Positions 16,919 through 25,540 of a stretch of 64,000 bases of DNA are shown piece after piece. Origin of the DNA: Pectobacterium carotovorum (lineage in GTDB: Bacteria > Pseudomonadota > Gammaproteobacteria > Enterobacterales > Enterobacteriaceae); NCBI GenBank assembly GCA_016415585.1, contig CP066552.1, forward strand, positions 3,906,001 through 3,970,000, in the 5' to 3' direction. Within the stretch, counting starts at the first letter, position 1, and each line of letters starts with the position of its first letter. A program made the position numbers and the translations under genes. The notes beneath the pieces are model-generated. The model saw only the letters and a program-made list of their open reading frames with translations, made no database searches and had not been told where the DNA came from.

Positions 16919-17122
16919 TATACTCTAAATAATTCGAGTTTCAGGCAGGCAGCAAGAGAAGACATCCCAATGAGCTTACCCAAGTAAGTGATTCGGGTGA
17001 CTGACAAATCTGCCAGAGGCAGGTTTGAACGCTGCTTGCAGCGGCCCCAACGGGGCGAGGTCCACGAAAGTGGGCCGAGTAACGCGGCCAACGCACATGC
17101 AACTTGAAGTATGACGAGTATA
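16919..17122. repeat. MITE-like structured repeat, about 204 bp
   Basis: The ends are imperfect terminal inverted repeats: 24 bases at the left and right match at about 18 positions, and the outermost TATACTC is perfect. The inside is a chain of short stems: CTGCC/GGCAG at 17010-17022, CGCTGC-TT-GCAGCG at 17030-17043, CCCC-AAC-GGGG, and CCAC-GAAA-GTGG. There is no coding capacity. The motif ACTTGAAGTATGACG at the right end belongs to a repeat I associate with Pectobacterium/Yersinia genomes. A second element of the same architecture lies at 43271-43341. It sits immediately upstream of the biosynthetic operon. Confidence 0.75.
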
Positions 17123-17530
17123 AAACGTATTATTTATCCGCGAGTTCTATAAAACCCCGCATCAGTCTTTCCATATCACTGACTACTTCGTTATTACATA
17201 AAAACTGCAAGGCACATCAGATAGATTTATTATAATTAAATTAATAATTAGACAGCTAAATTAAAAAATACATAATTCAATAAAACCAATGACATGATAA
17301 AGACGAAAACTTATTTTCTGAATTAAATAAAAAAGAAATGAATAGGATGCATATTAAATACTCAACATATCATATGACGAATATAAGATATGCTATACGC
17401 TCACTGTTACCTGATTATCAATACGTGATTAAAATATCAGAAAACAATCTATACACAATGGCGCCGCAACTTATTTTCACTATAAGAAAACATAAAAAAT
17501 ACTAATTTAATGATTTTTATTAACATTTTT
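17123..17530. other. AT-rich intergenic region upstream of the biosynthetic operon
   Basis: About 400 bases of very AT-rich DNA with no convincing gene on either strand. It presumably contains the promoter of the minus-strand operon starting at 16891, upstream of the MITE-like repeat. I could not pick out a single convincing -35/-10 pair. Confidence 0.5.
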
Positions 17531-17578
17531 GCAAAAAAAATTGTAACCGTTTACCCCGTACGAGCAGTACGCACGGGG
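17531..17578 (-). terminator. Rho-independent terminator of the XRE-cupin gene
   Basis: On the minus strand, CCCCGT (17578-17573) pairs with ACGGGG (17559-17554), with extra pairing of the loop ends. A T-rich tract (complement of 17532-17543) follows shortly after. It starts eight bases after the stop of the regulator gene. Confidence 0.65.
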
Positions 17579-17586
17579 CTTGCTCT

Positions 17587-18192
17587 TTAGCCATGTTCAA
17601 TCAACATCACCGCACTCGTGTCCGCTTCCAGCGCCTCAAACAGGTGCAGGACATCCGCCGAATAGCTGATGTAATCCCCCGTGCTCAGTTCAACGGGCTG
17701 TGTGACAGGCCCGATTATGGCGCGGCCGCTGCTCAGAATCACATGCTCTATCGTTCCCGGCATATGCGGTTGCGAGATTCTGGCCTCGCCCGGCTGCACC
17801 TTAAGCCGATAGATATCACGCTGCACGCCAGCCGGACACGCAGCCAACAGCGTAGCGGCATAGTTTGCCAGCTCCGAATAGGTGGCCGCGCCTTCGTTAG
17901 CTCGGATCACCTGCACATGCTGACGAGACTGGCCAATCAACTGGCTGACCTGCACATCTAGCGCCATCGCCAGCGCCCAGAGCGTTTCCAGGCTCGGATT
18001 TCCGATCCCAGTTTCCAGCTGTGAAAGCGTTGATTTAGCTAGCCCCGCACGCTTTGCCAGCTCGGTCACTGACAGATTTAACCGCTCACGCTCGCGCCGA
18101 ATAGAGACAGCCAGCCGTGCGATAGGCGTAGCGACCTGCATAACATCTTGTGCACCATTTTCCTGACTATCGCTCTTCATATCGTTCACCAT
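17587..18192 (-). CDS. XRE-family regulator with C-terminal cupin domain
   Basis: A transcription factor of about 201 residues. A Cro/C1-type helix-turn-helix (LSVTELAKRAGLAKSTLSQL) lies near residues 40-60. A small cupin follows (about 125-195) with GTIEHVILSSGRA and LSTGDYISYSADVLHLFEAL. Such proteins usually sense a small ligand and control an adjacent transporter or catabolic gene. It is divergent from the DMT-family exporter at 18317, its likely target. The frame also allows TTG at 18201 and ATG at 18180; no start has a strong ribosome-binding site, so the exact N-terminus is uncertain. Confidence 0.88.
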   Translation of the reverse strand: MVNDMKSDSQENGAQDVMQVATPIARLAVSIRRERERLNLSVTELAKRAGLAKSTLSQLETGIGNPSLETLWALAMALDVQVSQLIGQSRQHVQVIRANEGAATYSELANYAATLLAACPAGVQRDIYRLKVQPGEARISQPHMPGTIEHVILSSGRAIIGPVTQPVELSTGDYISYSADVLHLFEALEADTSAVMLIEHG

Positions 18193-18215
18193 AACAATCA
18201 ATCGTTCGACTTGAC

Positions 18216-18234
18216 GAACATTTGATTCGTGTTC
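18216..18234. promoter_or_regulatory. Candidate operator between the XRE-cupin and DMT genes
   Basis: GAACA (18216-18220) and TGTTC (18230-18234) form an inverted repeat. Further GTTC copies lie at about 18231, 18255 and 18280 in the same 115-base divergent promoter region. The repeated GTTC/GAAC half-sites are what an XRE-type dimer could bind to control both genes. No direct proof is possible from the sequence alone. Confidence 0.4.
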
Positions 18235-18316
18235 ATTATTTCGCTCTGTTGTTCATTATAAAAAATTTTGTTCGCTATAGCAGCACACTTTTCACACTGA
18301 CAGACAGGAAAAAAAG

Positions 18317-19213
18317 ATGACACCCCAGACGCGCGGCACGATAGAAATGGCTATTGCGATGATCATTTCCGGTACGGTTGGCTGGTTCGTCCTTACGGCA
18401 GAGCAGCCCCCTATGACGGTAGTTTTCTGGCGCTGCGCGTTCGGCGCATTGACGATGCTGATCGTCTGCGGGCTATTGGGCTTGTTGCGGCGGGGCATCA
18501 TGAACAGGAAACAGGTTGGCCTTGCCGTACTCGGCGGCCTGGCGCTGGTGTTCAACTGGACACTGCTGTTCGGCGCTTACTCGCAAGCCTCTATTGCCGT
18601 CGCCACTGTGGTTTATCACACGCAGCCCTTTATGCTAGTGGGGCTCGGCGCGCTCTTTTTCAGGGAAGCGCTGACCTTCAACAAAGTCTGCTGGCTACTG
18701 TGCGCCTTTGGCGGCATCGTCCTGATCGTCAGCGCTCAAACCGGGGCCGACAGCGATAGTAACGGTTATCTATCTGGCGTACTGATGGCATTGGGTGCTG
18801 CGTTCTTTTATGCCATTGCAGCCGCGATAACGAAAAAGCTGTCAGGAACTCCGCCGCATGTGCTTGTGCTGATACAGCTGCTCGTTGGCGTTGTGGTTCT
18901 TGCGCCCTTCGCGGCAATACCGGCTTCTCCTACGGCTTCACAGTGGGGAATGCTTGTGGCGATTGGCGTGATCCATACCGGCCTGATGTCGACGCTCTTG
19001 TACAGCGCGATCCAGAAGATCCCGACCGCGCTGGTTGGCGCACTGTCGTTCATCTATCCCGTTATCGCGGCGCTGGTCGATTGGGCAGCCTTTGGACATC
19101 GGCTGGACATGATGCAGCTTGCCGGAGCGGTCGCGATTCTGCTGTCCGCCGCCGGAATGACGTTCGGCTGGCGCATCACGTTCTGGGGGAAAAGCAGAGC
19201 GCTTCTCCCCTGA
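18317..19213 (+). CDS. EamA/DMT-superfamily transporter
   Basis: A 298-residue inner-membrane protein with ten hydrophobic segments in two EamA halves (each about 130 residues). The typical opening is ISGTVGWFVLT, with FWRCAFGALTM in the first half; the second half has ALVGALSFIYPVIAALVDW. The family mostly exports amino acids, metabolites or drugs. AGGA lies about eight bases before the ATG. It is divergent from the XRE-cupin regulator and its stop is 19 bases from the convergent stop of lysA. The substrate is unknown. Confidence 0.88.
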   Translation: MTPQTRGTIEMAIAMIISGTVGWFVLTAEQPPMTVVFWRCAFGALTMLIVCGLLGLLRRGIMNRKQVGLAVLGGLALVFNWTLLFGAYSQASIAVATVVYHTQPFMLVGLGALFFREALTFNKVCWLLCAFGGIVLIVSAQTGADSDSNGYLSGVLMALGAAFFYAIAAAITKKLSGTPPHVLVLIQLLVGVVVLAPFAAIPASPTASQWGMLVAIGVIHTGLMSTLLYSAIQKIPTALVGALSFIYPVIAALVDWAAFGHRLDMMQLAGAVAILLSAAGMTFGWRITFWGKSRALLP

Positions 19214-19232
19214 TACCACCGAATAAAACCGA

Positions 19233-20495
19233 TTAAAGCGCTTCCAGCGCCAGCAGCTCGTCCAACGTCTGGCGACGGCGAATCAGGCGCGGTTCTCCGT
19301 TTTCAAACAGCACTTCCGGCAGCAGCGGGCGGCTATTGTAGTTAGAAGACATGGATGCGCCGTACGCACCAGTGTCATGGAATACCAGATAGTCGCCAAC
19401 CTGCGCATCCGGCAGCGCGAACGTTTCCACGCCGCCGCCTGCCTGCTGGGTGAACACATCGCCGGATTCACACAGCGGACCGGCAATCACGCTGTCGCGC
19501 AGCGTGGACTGGCTGATATCACGACCATCACCCGGCAGCAGAGAAACATGGTGATAGCTGCCGTACATCGCCGGACGCATCAGATCGTTAAATCCGGCAT
19601 CGACCAGCACAAAGTGGCGACTTCCCATCGATTTTATCGCCCGAACTTCCGCCACCAGCACGCCAGATTCGGCGACCAGAAAACGTCCCGGTTCGATTTC
19701 CAACGTCACCGGATGGCCGAGATGAGCAGCAATTTTCTCGCGCGCCGCGTTCCACAGCCCGTAGTAGTGTTCAGTATCAATCGCTTCTTCGCCGTGGCGA
19801 TACGGAATCGACAACCCGCCGCCCGCTGAAATCGCCTCGATATCCTGACCCAGCTCAACGACCTGCTGCACCATCGCCTCACACACCTGTTCCAGATGGC
19901 CATAATCAACGCCGGAACCAATGTGCATGTGGATCCCCACCAGCTTCAACTGATAACGCTGAATGTGTGCCAGCGCCAGCGGCAAATCGCCGTACCAGAT
20001 ACCGTGCTTGCTGTTCTCGCCGCCTGTGTTGGTTTTCTGGCTGTGACCATGACCAAACCCTGGATTCACACGCAGCCACACCGGATGCCCCGGTGACTGC
20101 TGCCCGAGCTGTTCCAGCATATCGACTGAACCGGCGTTCACCGGAATGTTCAGTTCGGAAACGCGTTGCAGCGTCGGGCGATCCAGCAGATCGGCGGTAA
20201 ACACGATCTCATGCGCGTCGGTGCCCGGTACAAACCCCGCAATCAGCGCACGCTCGATCTCACCCAGCGATACCGAATCCACTTTCACACCCTGCTCACG
20301 CATCAGGCGCAAAATATGCGTGTTGGAACACGCCTTCTGCGCGAAGCGGATCGTATCGAACTGGCGCAGTTGGGCAATGCGGTTAACGATGGTCTGCGCA
20401 TCATAGGCCCAAACCGGACAACCAAAGCGGGCAGGCAGTTCACGCAGGCTTTGTGCGTTCAGAGCATGTGTTACGTCATTCAGATCGTGTGGCAT
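19233..20495 (-). CDS. lysA: Diaminopimelate decarboxylase
   Basis: A 420-residue PLP enzyme that decarboxylates meso-diaminopimelate to L-lysine, the last step of lysine biosynthesis in the cytoplasm. The PLP Lys is in IRFAQKACSNTH (K54). Fold III features include IHMHIGSG, SAGGGLSIPY, EIEPGRFLVAE, and the C-terminal active-site GPLCESGDVF with the catalytic Cys contributed across the dimer. Length is normal for enterobacterial LysA. It is divergent from lysR, the classical arrangement in which LysR activates lysA when lysine is scarce. Confidence 0.97.
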   Translation of the reverse strand: MPHDLNDVTHALNAQSLRELPARFGCPVWAYDAQTIVNRIAQLRQFDTIRFAQKACSNTHILRLMREQGVKVDSVSLGEIERALIAGFVPGTDAHEIVFTADLLDRPTLQRVSELNIPVNAGSVDMLEQLGQQSPGHPVWLRVNPGFGHGHSQKTNTGGENSKHGIWYGDLPLALAHIQRYQLKLVGIHMHIGSGVDYGHLEQVCEAMVQQVVELGQDIEAISAGGGLSIPYRHGEEAIDTEHYYGLWNAAREKIAAHLGHPVTLEIEPGRFLVAESGVLVAEVRAIKSMGSRHFVLVDAGFNDLMRPAMYGSYHHVSLLPGDGRDISQSTLRDSVIAGPLCESGDVFTQQAGGGVETFALPDAQVGDYLVFHDTGAYGASMSSNYNSRPLLPEVLFENGEPRLIRRRQTLDELLALEAL

Positions 20496-20630
20496 AAAAA
20501 GTTACCGATTTACAGGGTTAAACGGAATTGAGAAACACTATAAAAATACCCCAACAGGTAAACAAATATCGTTTTAGGCAGACTCTATTCATTTCTGATA
20601 TGGTTTATAAAAATAAATGAAGGAGGCGAC

Positions 20631-21554
20631 ATGGCGGCAGTATCCCTACGACACATCGAGATTTTCCATGCGGTCATGACCACTGGGAATCTGACAGAAG
20701 CGGCGGATCTGCTGAACACGTCGCAGCCGACCGTCAGCCGTGAGCTGGCCCGCTTCGAGAAATTGATTCAGATGACGCTGTTCGAGCGACTGCGCGGCCG
20801 GCTTTACCCCACCGCACAGGGGCTACAGCTGTTTGAAGAAGTCCAGCGCTCTTATTATGGGTTGGATCGGATCATCAACGCCGCCAGCGATATTCGCCGT
20901 TTTCAGCAGGCACAACTTTCTATTACCTGTCTGCCCGTGTTCTCACAGTCGCTGCTACCTGATGCCTGCAAACCGCTACTGGCGCGTTATCCGCTGCTTA
21001 ATCTGCACATCATCCCACAAGAATCGCCGCTGCTGGAAGAATGGCTGTCAGCCCAGCGCCACGATTTAGGCCTAACGGAAAACAGCCTCACGCCAGCCGG
21101 TACCGAGCGGCAAACGCTGATGTTACTCAATGAAGTGTGCGTGCTGCCTGCCGGGCATCCGCTGGCGCAAAAAGCGGTGCTCACACCGCAGGATTTTGCC
21201 AATGAACCCTTCATCAGCCTGTCGAGCGCCGACAGCTATCGCCAGTTGCTGGACAAGCTGTTTCAGGAACAGGGCGTGTCGCGCCGGATGGTGCTGGAAA
21301 CTCACAGCGCGGCATCGGTGTGTGCGATGGTGCGAGCGGGGATCGGGCTGTCGATCGTCAACCCGCTCACCGCGTTGGATTATGCTGCCTCCGGCGTGGT
21401 CGTGCGGCCTTTCAGCATCGACGTACCTTTTACGGTCAGCCTGATTCGTCCGTTGCACCGCCCTGCTTCGGCGCTGGTCGATACCGTGATTGATCAACTC
21501 AAGCAGTACGCCGCGGGCGTTCCTTCACGTCTGGAGCAGGTTTTGCAGCAGTAA
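20631..21554 (+). CDS. lysR: LysR, activator of lysA
   Basis: A 307-residue LysR-type regulator. The N-terminal winged helix-turn-helix reads IEIFHAVMTTGNLTEAADLL then NTSQPTVSRELARFE, followed by the effector-binding domain with two Rossmann-like subdomains. Its position divergent from lysA across 135 bases identifies it as the lysA activator and autoregulator. AAGGAGG lies at ideal distance from the ATG. The intergenic region should contain its LysR-type (T-N11-A) sites, but I do not single one out. Confidence 0.94.
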   Translation: MAAVSLRHIEIFHAVMTTGNLTEAADLLNTSQPTVSRELARFEKLIQMTLFERLRGRLYPTAQGLQLFEEVQRSYYGLDRIINAASDIRRFQQAQLSITCLPVFSQSLLPDACKPLLARYPLLNLHIIPQESPLLEEWLSAQRHDLGLTENSLTPAGTERQTLMLLNEVCVLPAGHPLAQKAVLTPQDFANEPFISLSSADSYRQLLDKLFQEQGVSRRMVLETHSAASVCAMVRAGIGLSIVNPLTALDYAASGVVVRPFSIDVPFTVSLIRPLHRPASALVDTVIDQLKQYAAGVPSRLEQVLQQ

Positions 21555-21586
21555 TACTCCGGCCTTGGTTCGGCTCACTTCATCGA

Positions 21587-22495
21587 TTACAGCGCTAGCG
21601 CCCGCCAGCGAGGATCGTGAGCAAACCATTCCACCAGAAAATCCAGCAAGGTACGCAGCGCGGCGGGCATCTGGCGGCGCGAGGTGTAAATACCATAAAT
21701 CCCCATCGCCTGCGGACGGTATTCCGGCAACAGCGCCACCAGTTGTCCGTTAGCGAGATAAGGCGCCACCGAATAGCGCGGTTGCAGGGCGATCCCCGCG
21801 CCTTCCAGCGCACCGGCCAGCAGCACCAGCGACTCATTGCCACTCAGGTTACCGCTAACGGGAATCGTAAACTTTTCATCATCGCGGGAAAAATGCCACA
21901 GGCTTTTGCCGAAATAGGTGTAGGTCAGGCAGTTATGAATCGAGAGATCGGTCAGTTGTCGTGGAATACCATGCTCATTCAAATAAGAAGGCGATGCACA
22001 CAGCACCGACTCACAGCGTGAAAGCGGTCGGGCAATCAGATTGGGATCCAGTTCGTTGGTGATGCGCAGTGCCAGATCGATACGTTCCTCGACCAGATTC
22101 ACCGTTCGGTTATTCATTTGCAGATCGATAGCGACCCGAGGATGCCGCCGCAGGAAAGCGGTTATCGCCATACCGAGCGCGCCCTGCGCCAGCGATTGCG
22201 AACAGCTGACGCGCAGCAAACCGCTTAACGTGGCATCGTCGGTATCGGCCTCGACGCGCATATCCGCCGTCAGCGCCAGCATCTCCCGACAGCGCGCCAG
22301 CGTTTTTTCACCGGCATCCGTCAGGCTCAGCTTGCGCGTGGTGCGGTGCAATAATCGCGCCCCCGCCCACGTTTCCATTTCTGCCAGATAGCGCGTCACC
22401 ATCGCCCGAGACATATCCAGCGTGTCCGCCGCCGCAATCATGCTGCCGCGATCGATAATCGTGACAAACACTTCAGCAGCCGTAATACGATCCAT
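21587..22495 (-). CDS. LysR-family regulator of the adjacent MBL/DsbA genes
   Basis: A 302-residue LysR-type protein. The helix-turn-helix is AEVFVTIIDRGSMIAAADTL plus SRAMVTRYLAEME, and the family's RLLHRTTRKLSLTDAG wing follows. The co-inducer domain resembles the group with EERIDLALRI. It is divergent from the secreted metallo-beta-lactamase-fold gene at 22603 across 107 bases and is its likely regulator. It stands tail-to-tail with lysR. Confidence 0.92.
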   Translation of the reverse strand: MDRITAAEVFVTIIDRGSMIAAADTLDMSRAMVTRYLAEMETWAGARLLHRTTRKLSLTDAGEKTLARCREMLALTADMRVEADTDDATLSGLLRVSCSQSLAQGALGMAITAFLRRHPRVAIDLQMNNRTVNLVEERIDLALRITNELDPNLIARPLSRCESVLCASPSYLNEHGIPRQLTDLSIHNCLTYTYFGKSLWHFSRDDEKFTIPVSGNLSGNESLVLLAGALEGAGIALQPRYSVAPYLANGQLVALLPEYRPQAMGIYGIYTSRRQMPAALRTLLDFLVEWFAHDPRWRALAL

Positions 22496-22510
22496 AAATT
22501 AGTCCGTTTT

Positions 22511-22561
22511 ATGCAACAAACAATTGCCCGTTTTGCGGTTTTTCGTACGATTAATGCAACA
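22511..22561. promoter_or_regulatory. Direct repeat in the divergent LysR/MBL promoter region
   Basis: The octamer ATGCAACA occurs at 22511-22518 and 22554-22561, 43 bases apart, in a 107-base divergent promoter region. The repeated half-sites could be contacts for the neighbouring LysR-type protein, which usually bends DNA between recognition and activation sites. This is suggestive only. Confidence 0.35.
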
Positions 22562-22602
22562 TAACATGAACCCACTTTCTGTCCTACCTGTGGAGTATCA
22601 CC

Positions 22603-23484
22603 ATGTCTAAATCTATCGTTTTTACTGTTTCTTTACTCGCGGCATCAATGAGTCTGGCTTCTGCGGCTAACGCCGCCGAGTTAAACATCGACGTGTTTAA
22701 TCCAGGTGAAGCCAGTATGTTCCCCGTTTCTTCTGAAATTATCAGCGGCGATAAAGAAGTCGCGCTGATCGATGCGCAATTCCAGCGTAACGATGCTCAA
22801 ACGCTGGTTGATCGCATCAAAGCCACCGGAAAAAAACTGACTACCGTCTATATCAGCCATTCTGACCCTGACTACTATTTCGGTCTGGACGTGATTAAAG
22901 CCGCGTTCCCAGACGCTAAAATCGTTGCGACCCAGGCGACCATCGATGCGATCAACGCCAGCAAAGACGGCAAAGTGGCACACTGGGGCCCAATTCTGAA
23001 AGAAAATGCGCCGAAAGAGATCGTGGTTCCTCAAGCGCTGGCAGGCGATAGCTTTACCATTGATGGCAAAAAGCTGGAAGTGAAAGGTCTGAAAGGGCCA
23101 ACGCCGGATCGCACGTACGTCTGGATCCCTTCGCTAAAAGCCGTGGTCGGCGGTGTTCCGGTATCTGCCAACATCCACGTCTGGCTTGCCGATACCCAAA
23201 CGCCAGAATCTCGCGTGCACTGGCGTGACACGCTGAAATCCATTGAAGCGCTGAAGCCAACCACCGTCGTGCCGGGTCACTTTATCGCGCCAACGGATTA
23301 CACCTTGAAAAACGTGACGTTTACGCTGCAATATCTGGATACGGTGGAAAAAGAGCTGGCAAAAGCGAAAGATTCTGCCGAACTGATCGCCGCAATGAAA
23401 AAACACTACCCGACCCTGAAAGAAGAATCGGGTCTTGAACTGAGCGCCAAAGTCCTGAAAGGTGAAATGAAGTGGCCACAGTAA
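22603..23484 (+). CDS. Secreted metallo-beta-lactamase-fold protein with an atypical metal motif
   Basis: A 293-residue protein with a clear Sec signal peptide (MSKSIVFTVSLLAASMSLAS, then AANA/AE; cleavage after about residue 24). The mature part has the MBL fold: strands around VALIDAQF, TVYISHSDPDYYFG, VVGGVPV and TTVVPGHF. The standard zinc motif HxHxDH is here H86-S-D88-P-D90-Y, so two of the usual His ligands are changed, whereas GH in VVPGHF is kept. The substrate is unknown; periplasmic lactonase- or hydrolase-like activity is possible. Its last 13 bases overlap the next gene. It is likely controlled by the divergent LysR-type gene. Confidence 0.85.
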   Translation: MSKSIVFTVSLLAASMSLASAANAAELNIDVFNPGEASMFPVSSEIISGDKEVALIDAQFQRNDAQTLVDRIKATGKKLTTVYISHSDPDYYFGLDVIKAAFPDAKIVATQATIDAINASKDGKVAHWGPILKENAPKEIVVPQALAGDSFTIDGKKLEVKGLKGPTPDRTYVWIPSLKAVVGGVPVSANIHVWLADTQTPESRVHWRDTLKSIEALKPTTVVPGHFIAPTDYTLKNVTFTLQYLDTVEKELAKAKDSAELIAAMKKHYPTLKEESGLELSAKVLKGEMKWPQ

Positions 23485-24128
23485 GACTGCATTACATTTA
23501 CGATCCGCTGTGCGGCTGGTGCTACGGCGCCGCCCCACTCGCGCTGGCCGCGCAGGAGATTGACGGGTTGGATCTGATCCTCCACGGCGGCGGTATGATG
23601 ACGGGCAGCAATAGCCGCACCATCACCCCAGAGTGGCACGATTACGTAATCCCCCACGATCGTCGTATTGCGCAAATGACCGGGCAGACCTTCGGGGAAG
23701 CGTATTACGAAGGGCTACTGCGTGACACCAGCGTCGTGCTGGATTCCGCGCCGCCAACAGCTGCCGTACTCGCGGCAGAAGCGATGGCTGACAAAGGCAT
23801 GGCGATGTTGCACCAGATCGAGCGGGCGCATTACGTTTCTGGGCTAAAAATCGCCGACGCCGCCGTGCTACGTCAATGTGCAGAAGCGATCGGTCTGGAT
23901 GGTGAGACGTTCAGCACCGAGTTCACCATTATTCAGGCAGAAACGCTGTCAAAACACATCAGCGCTAGCCAGGAATTACTGGCAAAAGTACGTGGACAAG
24001 GCTTCCCCACGTTTGCGCTGGAAGACGCTAACGGGAATTTCCAGCAAATCCCGGCGGCAAACTACCTCGGTCAGGTAGACGCATGGCGCAAGGTGCTGAC
24101 ACAGATGGTCAGCCGCGCTACCGCATAA
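23472..24128 (+). CDS. DsbA-family (FrnE-like) thioredoxin-fold protein
   Basis: A 218-residue cytoplasmic protein without a signal peptide. The active site C14-G-W-C17 lies in YDPLCGWCYGAAP, followed by a helical insertion and a C-terminal cis-Pro loop (RGQGFPTFALED). It resembles FrnE/2-hydroxychromene isomerase-like DsbA relatives. The start codon is GTG, with AAAGG upstream, lying inside the end of the MBL gene (overlap 13 bases), so the two are translationally coupled. The pairing of an exported MBL protein with a cytoplasmic dithiol protein under one LysR regulator suggests a detoxification or stress pair; this is inference. Confidence 0.88.
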   Translation: MATVRLHYIYDPLCGWCYGAAPLALAAQEIDGLDLILHGGGMMTGSNSRTITPEWHDYVIPHDRRIAQMTGQTFGEAYYEGLLRDTSVVLDSAPPTAAVLAAEAMADKGMAMLHQIERAHYVSGLKIADAAVLRQCAEAIGLDGETFSTEFTIIQAETLSKHISASQELLAKVRGQGFPTFALEDANGNFQQIPAANYLGQVDAWRKVLTQMVSRATA

Positions 24129-24150
24129 TCGTCCGCATCAACCTTAATAA

Positions 24151-24180
24151 GGGAGCACGCCAACGGCCTGCTCCCTTTTT
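24151..24180 (+). terminator. Rho-independent terminator of the MBL/DsbA unit
   Basis: GGGAGCA (24151-24157) pairs perfectly with TGCTCCC (24169-24175), and TTTTT follows. It lies about 20 bases after the stop of the DsbA-family gene. Confidence 0.9.
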
Positions 24181-24330
24181 CGTTTCCGATACTGTCTGTA
24201 TCTCGTCCCCTTAAACCGTTAAAGTATCCCCTTCTCGATAAACCAGTACGCAGCGACGTTATAAACGTTATGGTTTATTTATTGCGTCGTAACAGGCGCT
24301 TTTTATTATTAAAAATGTGAAGGATTGCAC

Positions 24331-25140
24331 ATGAAATTTATTTCATTACTTTTTGTCATCGCACTCTCATTTGTCCTGCCAACGGCACACGCCGTAGCCA
24401 GCGACGTTGAGAATAAAACGCTCGCAGAAATGCAGCAGCTAGCGAACAACGGTAATGTGGACGCACAGTTGGCGCTGGGCGACATGTACTATGACGGTGA
24501 CGGCATAGAAGAAGATTACGCGCAAGCCAAAACGTGGTACATGAAAGCAGCAGAGCAAGGCAATGCCTACGCACAATTGATGCTGGGTGACATGTACTAT
24601 AACGGTGACGGCGTAGAGAAAGATTATGCGCAAGCAAAAGCGTGGTACACGAAATCCGCGGAGCAAGGCAGTGCTGAAGCACAATATGAACTTGGTACCA
24701 TGTATTTTGACGAAAAAGAGTCAGCTAAAGCGATCTCATGGTTTAAAAAAGCGGCCGAGCAAGGCATGCCTGACGCACATTTCGACCTGGCTGTAATGTA
24801 TCTAAATGGAGTGGGCACTCCAGTAAATGCCAGAACGGCGTTTACGCATTTTAAAAACGCAGCAGAACAAAATATGCAAAAAGCACAGTTCATGACTTCA
24901 GCAATGTACGCTGACGGCATTGGTGTTAAGAAGAATGACTCTCAGGCCTATTTTTGGTTCTCGGTATTCAATCGAAACGAGAAAGATCTGGAATGGAGCT
25001 CAATCCCAGATATCCAAAAAGCCATTCAGATACACGAGAAAGGAATACAGGAAATTGAGAAAAACATGTCGCAAAGTGAGCTTCAGGAGTCTAAACGCTT
25101 ACAGGATAAATTTATAAAGAGACAGCATAATAACGACTAA
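24331..25140 (+). CDS. Secreted Sel1-repeat (TPR-like) protein
   Basis: A 269-residue protein. A signal peptide (MKFISLLFVIALSFVLPTAH, then A/VAS) is followed by about five Sel1-like repeats of 36 residues. The repeats carry the A-x-x-x-L-G-x-M-Y pattern: LALGDMYYDGDGIEEDYAQA, then LMLGDMYYNGDGVEKDYAQA and more diverged copies. The C-terminal 60 residues are helical and charged. Such solenoids mediate protein-protein contacts in the periplasm, but no specific partner can be named. AAGGA lies six bases before the ATG at 24331; an in-frame TTG at 24325 is less likely. It is a stand-alone gene ended by a strong hairpin. Confidence 0.88.
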   Translation: MKFISLLFVIALSFVLPTAHAVASDVENKTLAEMQQLANNGNVDAQLALGDMYYDGDGIEEDYAQAKTWYMKAAEQGNAYAQLMLGDMYYNGDGVEKDYAQAKAWYTKSAEQGSAEAQYELGTMYFDEKESAKAISWFKKAAEQGMPDAHFDLAVMYLNGVGTPVNARTAFTHFKNAAEQNMQKAQFMTSAMYADGIGVKKNDSQAYFWFSVFNRNEKDLEWSSIPDIQKAIQIHEKGIQEIEKNMSQSELQESKRLQDKFIKRQHNND

Positions 25141-25232
25141 TAACGTTTTGTTTTTGTGATGAAAAAAGAATACAGCAGGATAATTACCAAGCAATTTTAA
25201 CGTAATTAAATTGCCCATTCCCCATCATTTCA

Positions 25233-25273
25233 TCAACCAAACGGGCATCAGGCCGTTTGGTTGATTGATTTTG
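25233..25273 (+). terminator. Terminator hairpin after the Sel1 gene
   Basis: A perfect 12-base-pair stem (TCAACCAAACGG with CCGTTTGGTTGA) encloses an 8-base loop and is followed by TTGATTTTG. It is about 90 bases after the Sel1 stop. The rest of the spacer up to 25540 holds no supported gene. Confidence 0.75.
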
Positions 25274-25540
25274 CTCTGGCGACACGTAACACAGTCGTAT
25301 TCATATCTTTCCAAGACCAGATGCTACGAACACCTCTAGACTGATGTCCATACCCTACTCAGCTTTTACCTCCAGAGCGACTTTTTGTTGACCCAGATAA
25401 GCGTCAGAACAGGGACCTCGAAGCAGCAGCTCAAAGAGCAAAACGATGTAGAACCTTTGCTAATTTTTAATCGTTCTTTGAAAGACAAAGCGTTATTAAA
25501 GATAGGATAATAAAAATTAAAATTAGTTGGAGAGGTAAAG

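Noticed and set aside
25440..25540. Possible HrpL (hrp) box upstream of the 17-residue-repeat gene
   Set aside because: Only an AGAACC-like half is found; no matching CCAC half at the required distance.
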